From Balneolales bacterium (GTDB lineage Bacteria > Bacteroidota > Rhodothermia > Balneolales > Natronogracilivirgulaceae), in NCBI GenBank assembly GCA_007131625.1, contig SLQC01000213.1:1-12616 (forward strand): a stretch of DNA of 12,616 bases, read 5' to 3'. Made by a program: the position numbers and the translations under genes. Numbering within the stretch: the stretch's first letter is position 1; each line of letters begins with the position of its first letter. This document shows, in pieces, positions 1-5,700 of the stretch. The notes under the pieces are model-generated. The model was not told the DNA's origin and did not search any database. It saw only the letters and a program-made list of their open reading frames with translations.

Positions 1-1
1 A

Positions 2-106
2 CGTAATTGGGAACAAGGACGCAGAAAACCTCATGGGCCGGCAAAAGTTCTTCTTAAAATTGCCGAAAAGAAGCCTAAAGCCATTCTTGAATCACTTTCA
101 AGCTGA
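2..106 (+). CDS. XRE-family antitoxin, C-terminal fragment (5' end outside window)
   Basis: The open frame entering from the left edge reads RNWEQGRRKPHGPAKVLL, then KIAEKKPKAILESLSS and a TGA stop, 34 residues in view. The NWEQGRR.P.GPA.VLL....PKA..E.L pattern is typical of the end of HigA/NadS-like helix-turn-helix antitoxins, which repress their own operon and neutralise a RelE/HigB-type mRNA-cleaving toxin. That toxin would normally be encoded just upstream, outside this window. The stop lies 6 bases before an integron attC-like site, which fits a toxin-antitoxin gene carried as an integron cassette. The start and the first HTH helices cannot be seen, so the exact subfamily is inferred. 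Confidence 0.7.
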   Translation, partial: RNWEQGRRKPHGPAKVLLKIAEKKPKAILESLSS

Positions 107-112
107 TCATCG

Positions 113-201
113 CGCTAACAACCGCATCAACCGGGCGTGTTTGGAGCTTTAGCCCAATATAAACCGTAATGCCACGCCGGTTATGCGGGTGACCGTTAGA
201 C
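113..201 (+). other. integron attC-like recombination site
   Basis: The left core CGCTAAC (113-119) and right core GTTAGAC (195-201, matching GTTRRRY) pair over five bases. Inside them, 122-139 pairs with 173-188 for 16 base pairs, leaving only C128 and G135 bulged, both on the left arm. Extrahelical bases on the L'' side are a hallmark of attC sites. The left arm, TAACAACCGCATCAACCGG, follows the TAACAA-N5-TCAA-CCG layout of classical sites such as that of aadA, with the extra C at the same place. The variable loop is about 33 bases (140-172). The site begins 6 bases after the antitoxin stop, as cassette sites do. The first two bases of the left core do not match RYYYAAC. Confidence 0.7.
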
Positions 202-753
202 AAACTCTTTATTGCTTTTTCTCAGCTGCTTCGTAAGTCTGTTGATACTCTTTAACTGCAATTCATTTTCTCTCATCTCCAACGAATCGTTGATCTGCTT
301 CAAAACTACGGCATATTCATATACCGCTTTTTCGGTTAATTTGCCTTTTTCCACGAACCACCTGCTTACTTCCTGCCAACTCCATAGCATGGTTTTGGCG
401 GTAACTCCGGCTACCGGAAGCGGAAAGTCGGCATCTCCCCTGATCCCACTTACCAATTGTTGAATGGATTGTCTGCTTCGGTTTAATCTGCGGGCTATTT
501 CGGCACTGGTTACCAGATCTGACGGCTCTACCCTTTTTACCTTCAGATTCAGTTCGCTTTTTTCCACTTGCCCTATGGCCGACAACACCGCGGTTTCCAG
601 GTTCTCGGATTGCCGATCAAAGTCCAGATAGGCAATACCACCTCTGAATGACAATAATGCATCGTCACATCCGGCTTCAAATAATCCATCTTCCAATTGA
701 CTCGTTAAGCCAACCGGTGTTTCTATGACCAGTGTAAATTCATGATTCTTCAT
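196..753 (-). CDS. helix-turn-helix DNA-binding protein
   Basis: This 185-residue protein has an alpha/beta N-terminal half (about 1-75, starting MKNHEFTLVIE). A helix-turn-helix region follows at about 80-135, with TSAEIARRLNRSRQSIQQLVSG, a basic turn, FPLPV and then LWSWQEVSRWF. That arrangement (AEIA..L.RSR.SI..L..G.RG...FP.PV....LW.W.EV..W) is familiar from small bacterial HTH proteins of the MerR/AlpA-like excisionase type. The tail is helical and charged. An ATG at 753 is preceded by GGAG seven bases upstream, which supports this start. It is probably a DNA-binding regulator, target unknown. Its TAA stop lies within the right core of the attC site, so it may be a reverse-oriented cassette gene. 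Confidence 0.75.
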   Translation of the reverse strand: MKNHEFTLVIETPVGLTSQLEDGLFEAGCDDALLSFRGGIAYLDFDRQSENLETAVLSAIGQVEKSELNLKVKRVEPSDLVTSAEIARRLNRSRQSIQQLVSGIRGDADFPLPVAGVTAKTMLWSWQEVSRWFVEKGKLTEKAVYEYAVVLKQINDSLEMRENELQLKSINRLTKQLRKSNKEFV

Positions 754-881
754 TTTGGTACTCCGATGCCGTTAACTTTGTGGACATTTGTCGACAGCCC
801 GAATTATCTGCCGTGTGTGGTTCTTTGGAACTCTTGGGGTGCTCCAAGTTGAAATGATGCAACCAGTGCGACTTGCTTCCG

Positions 882-923
882 GACATTTCAACAATTTTCG
901 TCGACATTTCAACAATTTCTGTC
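882..923 (+). repeat. two adjacent 21-bp direct repeats
   Basis: GACATTTCAACAATTTTCGTC (882-902 without its last base exceeds no limit here; period 21) is followed directly by a copy differing at two positions (903-923). A related GGACATTTGTCGACAG string lies at 783-798. On the reverse strand the repeats encode EIVEMST-KIVEMSG in a short open frame that does not look like a gene. Short direct repeats of this sort occur at IS21-like and similar insertion-sequence ends, but I see no transposase here, so the identity is unknown. Confidence 0.55.
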
Positions 924-1226
924 GGCTCTGTATAGCGCCGCATAGCCAAAGATCACCCGAACCAAATCTCCAACTCTCTCCTTACCCTTTTCGGCGCTTC
1001 TTGCTCCCGTAAAGAACGAAGTGTGCGTACAAGCCAGTGTTTTGCTGATGTTTTCATAACCGGGTGGCAGGATTTGCTTGCGTGTGGTGTTCACAACAAA
1101 ATCGTTCGGAGTTCCCAGGACAGGGGTTGTGAGGACATTGATACCATATTGTGCCAGACGTCTGAACAGTTTGCTGTCGCGCCCCATGTTGCGGGTCCAA
1201 CGGCCCGAAATCGCTTTGAACCGCAT
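909..1226 (-). CDS. unrecognised ORF, possibly a gene fragment
   Basis: A 105-residue reverse-strand frame begins MRFKAISGRWTRNMGRD and continues with GINVLTTPVLGTPNDFVVN and PPGYENISKTLACTH. Up to about residue 68 the composition looks like a real protein; the rest looks non-coding and runs into the 21-bp repeats. The frame is open upstream of the ATG into the T9SS remnant at 1240-1326, and I see no clear ribosome binding site. It may be part of a larger gene broken at both ends. I do not recognise the family. It is the only candidate reverse-strand gene in the stretch 754-1378. Confidence 0.25.
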   Translation of the reverse strand: MRFKAISGRWTRNMGRDSKLFRRLAQYGINVLTTPVLGTPNDFVVNTTRKQILPPGYENISKTLACTHTSFFTGARSAEKGKERVGDLVRVIFGYAALYRADRNC

Positions 1227-1239
1227 GTTTCTATTGAGC

Positions 1240-1326
1240 GGTGCCGGCCTGGCTAGTGGCGTTTATCTCTACGAACTGCGGACCAGGGATATGCGGCAAG
1301 TCCGGACCATGATGCTTTTGAAATAG
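1240..1326 (+). pseudogene. 3' remnant of a T9SS-cargo gene (sorting-signal end only)
   Basis: The last 27 or so codons before the TAG at 1324-1326 read AGLASGVYLYELRT and then RDMRQVRTMMLLK. This is the terminal beta-strand motif of the type IX secretion C-terminal domain (L.SGVYLY.L......Q.RKM.L.K), and it parallels SSGLYLCRIHAG...QTRKMMLVR at the end of the large gene at 2764-7281. Codons upstream of about 1240 show no PNPFNP, LGQ.V or W.A..L parts of the domain, so only the final strand pair survives. No start codon or body is attached. I read it as the 3' end of a deleted secreted-protein gene. Confidence 0.6.
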
Positions 1327-1378
1327 GGAGAATTTTCCTAATAGTAAATAAGGAAATCACCGCTTATTTCCTGCGAAT

Positions 1379-1453
1379 TTACCCAAAAAAGACCTCAACA
1401 TCGCTGAACAGAACGTTGAGTAATGCGCGATGGAGATTACGGACGCGGTTCAT
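1379..1453 (-). pseudogene. 5' remnant of a membrane SpoIIE-type phosphatase gene
   Basis: From the ATG at 1453 the frame reads MNRVRNLHRALLNVL and FSDVEVFFG, then stops with TAA after 24 codons. It aligns without gaps to the first 24 residues of the membrane half at 11574-11951 (MNPVRNIHRRLINAL, FNDVEVFFG), with 18 identities, and the DNA is about 80% identical over some 66 bases including the bases just 5' of the ATG. Homology ends at the stop. This is therefore the start of a second, otherwise lost copy of that gene, or a translocated duplicate, left 15 bases beyond the end of the transporter gene on the same strand. Confidence 0.65.
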
Positions 1454-1464
1454 GATATTAATTT

Positions 1465-1492
1465 TGGTTTATTTTCGGTGGTTTATTTTCGG
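1465..1492 (+). repeat. exact 14-bp tandem duplication at the transporter stop
   Basis: TGGTTTATTTTCGG occurs at 1465-1478 and again at 1479-1492. The copies span the TAA stop and the last codons of the EamA-type transporter. Because 14 is not a multiple of three, the duplication changes the C-terminal tail (PKINHRK) and the place of the stop, without touching the membrane segments. Confidence 0.8.
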
Positions 1493-2368
1493 GTTCAATT
1501 GGGTAAGCAGTACACCAGCGAATACAACTGATATACCAACAATATCCATCATCTGGACCTGATCTCCGAATGCCACCCAGGCCATAAACATGGTGACAGG
1601 AGGTCCCAGGTAGAATAAGCTGGCTACACGGGTTGCATCAATACGTTCGAGTAAGAGCCACATCAATCCGTAGGCACCTAATGAAACAGCAAAAATCAGC
1701 CAAATCATGGTATAGATGAATTCCGGTGTCCATTTTGTTGACATTTCTTCGATGAACACGGCGGGTAATACTAAAAAAAGTGTTGTGGCAAGGCTTTGGT
1801 AAAACAGGGACAAATCAACGGACAGTTTATCCGTTCCCTTTTTCAACTCCATTTTCCGCTGTATCAGACTTGCCAGCGTGATCGCTGCGACAGAACCCAA
1901 AGGAATCAGATAGCCAAAAACTGAGGCATAATTCCCGAAATCTATTCGAATGGCCACAGTCAGCACTACACCCACAAACCCCAATATCAACCCCAGCCAC
2001 TGGTAAATATTTGTACGTTCCCCGGTAAACCAACCGGATAACGCCCCGGTTGCCAGAGGCTGCAAGGCCACAACAAGAGCCACTATCCCTGCCGGAACGT
2101 CGTAATCCAGGGCCAGCAAAACGCAGACCAGCCACACGCCATGAGCTAAAAAACCAATAAACATATTTAGACCAGCCGCTCTCCAGCCGACCCATCGCAA
2201 TCGTTTACTTGCCAGCAGGTATAAAAAAATTGCCAGCGTCAAGATAAGGTATCGCCAGAAAAGCAAGGTGAAGGGTCCGGCGAATGGAAGCCCGTATTCA
2301 GCTCCAATAAAGCCTGAATTCCACAGGAGTACAAATCCGACAGCTAATATGATGGTATTTATTTTCAT
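1469..2368 (-). CDS. EamA/DMT-superfamily transporter
   Basis: This 299-residue integral membrane protein has about ten hydrophobic segments in two repeated halves, as in EamA-domain drug/metabolite transporters (usual length about 290-310). The first half starts MKINTIILAVGFVLLWNSGF and contains FWRYLILTLA and VALQPLATGALS; the second contains VAAITLASLIQRK and LFYLGPPVTMFMAWVAFGDQ, the family's typical late loop before the last pair of helices. Such proteins export metabolites or take up small solutes in the inner membrane; the substrate cannot be read from sequence. I chose the ATG at 2368 over an in-frame TTG at 2374 because it starts the first helix directly. No strong Shine-Dalgarno is visible. 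It stands alone, with a remnant downstream and repeats upstream. Confidence 0.85.
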   Translation of the reverse strand: MKINTIILAVGFVLLWNSGFIGAEYGLPFAGPFTLLFWRYLILTLAIFLYLLASKRLRWVGWRAAGLNMFIGFLAHGVWLVCVLLALDYDVPAGIVALVVALQPLATGALSGWFTGERTNIYQWLGLILGFVGVVLTVAIRIDFGNYASVFGYLIPLGSVAAITLASLIQRKMELKKGTDKLSVDLSLFYQSLATTLFLVLPAVFIEEMSTKWTPEFIYTMIWLIFAVSLGAYGLMWLLLERIDATRVASLFYLGPPVTMFMAWVAFGDQVQMMDIVGISVVFAGVLLTQLNPKINHRK

Positions 2369-2440
2369 TGACAATCTGAGCGGGGTTATTTACATCCTTA
2401 ATTATAAGTAACGGCATATCATCTTCAAATGAAACAAGTG

Positions 2441-2526
2441 AAGCCGGTCCGGTATCCTAAATTGACTGCAGGTGCGACAAAATGGGTGCTCATTCGATAT
2501 GACCACAAAACGGGTGATTATTCGAT
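2441..2526 (+). repeat. diverged copies of the early coding sequence of the 2764 gene
   Basis: Bases 2441-2500 line up without gaps with 2861-2920 (offset exactly 420), about 47 of 60 identical, including GGTATCC, ATTGACTGC and TGCGACAAAA. In the downstream copy this stretch encodes the residues just after the signal peptide; the upstream copy has a stop (TAA at 2458-2460) in the matching frame. The last 23 bases recur once more at 2504-2526, 28 bases on. The stretch 2369-2616 has no gene that I can support; it holds these copies and AT-rich sequence. Confidence 0.65.
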
Positions 2527-2616
2527 AAGGCCAATGATTTTTCGCTATATTGATACAGATAGCCGTATATCTGTGGGGTAAGTAGCATGTATTGATGAAC
2601 AGCTGCAATGAAATAC

Positions 2617-2712
2617 AGTGGTATTGACAAATAGTGGTATCGACAAACAGTGGTATTGACAAATAGTGGTATTGACAAATAGTGGTATCGACAAACAGTG
2701 GTATCGACAGTC
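2617..2712 (+). repeat. six-unit 16-bp tandem repeat upstream of the secreted-protein gene
   Basis: Units start at 2617, 2633, 2649, 2665, 2681 and 2697, exactly 16 bases apart. There are two linked variants: A is AGTGGTATTGACAAAT and B is AGTGGTATCGACAAAC, in the order A, B, A, A, B and a degenerate B ending GACAGTC. The array ends about 50 bases before the chosen ATG at 2764, so it lies where a promoter or leader would be expected. There are no unique spacers, so it is not a CRISPR array. Confidence 0.9.
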
Positions 2713-2763
2713 GGCCCGTTTTTTCTGCCGGAAATCACACAATCGCAACCAATCCTGAATGCC

Positions 2764-5700
2764 ATGAGACCAGTCATATGTAACGGAATCAGCATTATGT
2801 TGGCTGTTTCCCTTCTGATTTTTTACATGGCGGCCGTGACGAATCCTGCTTATGCCGGTGAAACCGATCCGGTATCCGGAATTGACTGCGGCTGCGACAA
2901 AACGGGTGATTATTCTGCACCTCACAGGGGTACTGCCCCGGCCGTCAAGCTGGAGACGACAGAGGAAGGCACCTCACCCAACGATCGCTATCGCATCATT
3001 GTATCGGATACGAGAATCACCATCCGGGAAAACCCGGATTACCTAAAAAACCGTGCAGGCGAGGTTAATCAGAATGATCAGGGATATCCGGGAGACAGCG
3101 TGTACCAGGATGATCAGGAAAACCGGGAGGGCGAATTGCAACCGGATAACCAGGAACACCGGGATAACCAGAATTACCAAAACAATCCGGCTCAAAACGT
3201 AACCGGTGAGCTGGTTCTGGAAATTGACCGAATAACGGGCAACGAGGGATGGGGTTTCAGCCCGGATGACCACCGTTTCGTCTATCATTTCATTACGGCG
3301 GGTCAACAAAAAGTTCGGCTTTACGATTTGCGTCAGCGTCCCGCACGGATGGTCAAAGAGATTTCGAGAACACATATTACCGGGGAGACCTCACGAATCC
3401 GCTTCAGTCCGAAAGGGGTCTATCTATTTTACCTGTCGGTTACGGCTTCCGCACAAAACTCGGTGAGCGTGGTGGATACCACCGGGGTCATGGCTCACGA
3501 AACCTCCTTTTCGCACAGCGCGGGAGTGGGAATGGAAGGCGACCGGTTCCATAATTCGGTCTGGAATTTCAGCCGCGACGACCATGACCGAACCCTGGTC
3601 TATGGCTGGACCACCGGGCAAAACAGCGCGCATATCCGTGCGGTAAACCTCGCAGACCGCCGGATTGTTTCAGATATACCGCTCACTACCGTCTATTCTT
3701 CGTTCTGGCGCTTCAGCCGCTGCGCCGATGTGATGGCCCTCCATATCCAGGAAGCCGGCAATGTTTCGCCCGCTACCCCCAATCCGGTCCGGCTCCGTCT
3801 GATTGGCACTCTCGACGGACAAAACATCTATAACGACACCTTTTCCCTCATCGACTATACGGTTTTTTCCAGTGATGAAACCCACCACAGAGCCACTATC
3901 GGAAGTGAAGTCTTCACTCTGGCCCCTAACACGGCTCAGACGGCATGCCCTGTCGAGCCGGAACCGGAAGCCGAACTTTCCGGTCTTTCTATTGACGAAA
4001 CCGGCGTCACGGGCGGGGTGTCTGCAACGGGAACGGTGACACTAACCCTGCCCGCTCCTTCGGGAGGCTTTGCCGTATCACTGACCAGCAGCCAGCCTGA
4101 TGTGGCTATTGTGCCCGCCATGGTCACGGTCCCCGCCGGCCAGGCAACGGCAACATTTGAGATTCAGACCGTTCCGGTATCATCGTCGGTCTCCGCGACG
4201 ATCAAGGCCTCGGCACAGGGCATCGAAAAGAGCCGGACGCTCACCATCGGTTCGCCCCGCCTGATCAGTATGACGCTGGACACCGACACACTTTACAGCG
4301 GGAATTCGAATGTTCTCCGTCTTCAGCTTGACGGAAATGTACCTTCCGGCGGAGTCGAGATCACCCTGGAACACAACGCCGGGGATGAGCTGGAACTGCC
4401 CGATGCAGCCCGGATATGGTCGGGCCGCAACGGTTCGGTCTGGTTTGAAACACGGGGTGTCGCCGATCATACCGCCATCGAAATAGAAGGAACCCTGATG
4501 CAGACCCGGTCGGTAACACTGCACCTGATGCCGGCGGAACTGCACGATATCCTCTATGATTACGAGTGGTTTTCACCCTGTGTCCTGCGTTGGGCCGACG
4601 ACCAGGCGATCGGTGGCCGCAGTATCGGCTTCCGGGTGGAACTCAATGGCGAGGCCCCGCCGGCCGGCGCCGTCATACAGCTTTCCAGCAGCGACCCGTC
4701 GCTTGTCACCGTACCCGGATCGGTCGCCATCGAAGGCCGGGGACGTCATGCCGTTTTCCAGGTGATGTCCGCCCCTGCCGACGCCATGACCAGCGTACCG
4801 CTGCAGGCATCCTACCGGCAGCGCACATTGGAACAACCCCTGACACTGGTGCCGCCTCCGCTTCAGTACACCGTACAGGAGCTTAAGCCGGAAGGATCGA
4901 CCTGGTCCACACCGGTGGCGATGAACGAATCCGGTCAGGTCCTGCTAATGGACCAGAATGATCAATACTATCTCTGGCAAAACGGAATATACACGCCGCA
5001 GCACTTCCCCACACCCGATGGTCTGCGTCCTGTCATCGTCGATTTCAACGACCGGGATCAGTTCCTGGGATATCTGAGGGAAGTCATCCATGACCACGGC
5101 TATGCCGTATGGGAAAACGGATCGAGGCTCGATCTGCATCTTCCGTACGGAGTCACTTCAGCCTCGGTGGCGGCCATCAACAATCAGGGACAGGTAGCCG
5201 GGAGTTATACGAAACCGGATGCCGGACAGAACATCCGCCACATTGTCCGATGGACCCGCGGTCAACCCGAAGAACTCACCGGGCCGGATCACATTCTCGC
5301 TTCCGATTACATCCTCATACCCAAAGACATCAATGACCGGGGCAGGGTCACCACCAGCGGCTGGCGCCACACCCAGAACTACCAGTTGCCCCTTTATGTA
5401 TCCACCCTGCACGACCGCAACTTTTTCCGCTACGCACGGGCTTATGGGCACGGCCTGGGCGGCACGCACGTCAACAATCACGACACGTTCACCGGCGGGA
5501 CAACACAAATATTCCGTACGGATGAAACCTGGCACACCGAAATCATCCCGCCGCTTCAGATCTTCAATCAGCAGGCATCCGGCATCAACGACCATGAGGT
5601 CATTGTCGGACATGCCACGTATATCCACGAAGCCGAAGGATATACGATCCGGCAGGCCATCCGGGTCACCGAAGAGGGAACCTGGCCGCTGGAATGCCTT

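Noticed and set aside
740..949. 69-residue reverse ORF overlapping the start of the HTH gene, containing EIVEMST/KIVEMSG
   Set aside because: The repeated peptide is simply the translation of the 21-bp DNA repeat, and the rest has no protein-like conservation that I recognise.
1346..1372. Hairpin AGGAAAT...ATTTCCT as a terminator for the T9SS remnant
   Set aside because: Stem is only 7 bp, AT-rich, with competing pairings and no U-tract, so it cannot be told from chance.
2617..2712. CRISPR array
   Set aside because: Units are contiguous 16-bp copies with no spacers and there are no cas genes.
2402..2925. Overlapping reverse ORFs of 86-126 residues upstream of and into the secreted-protein gene
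   Set aside because: Their repeated CQYHCLSIPLFVNTT peptides are translations of the 16-bp tandem repeat, and they lie antisense to clear signal-peptide coding DNA.
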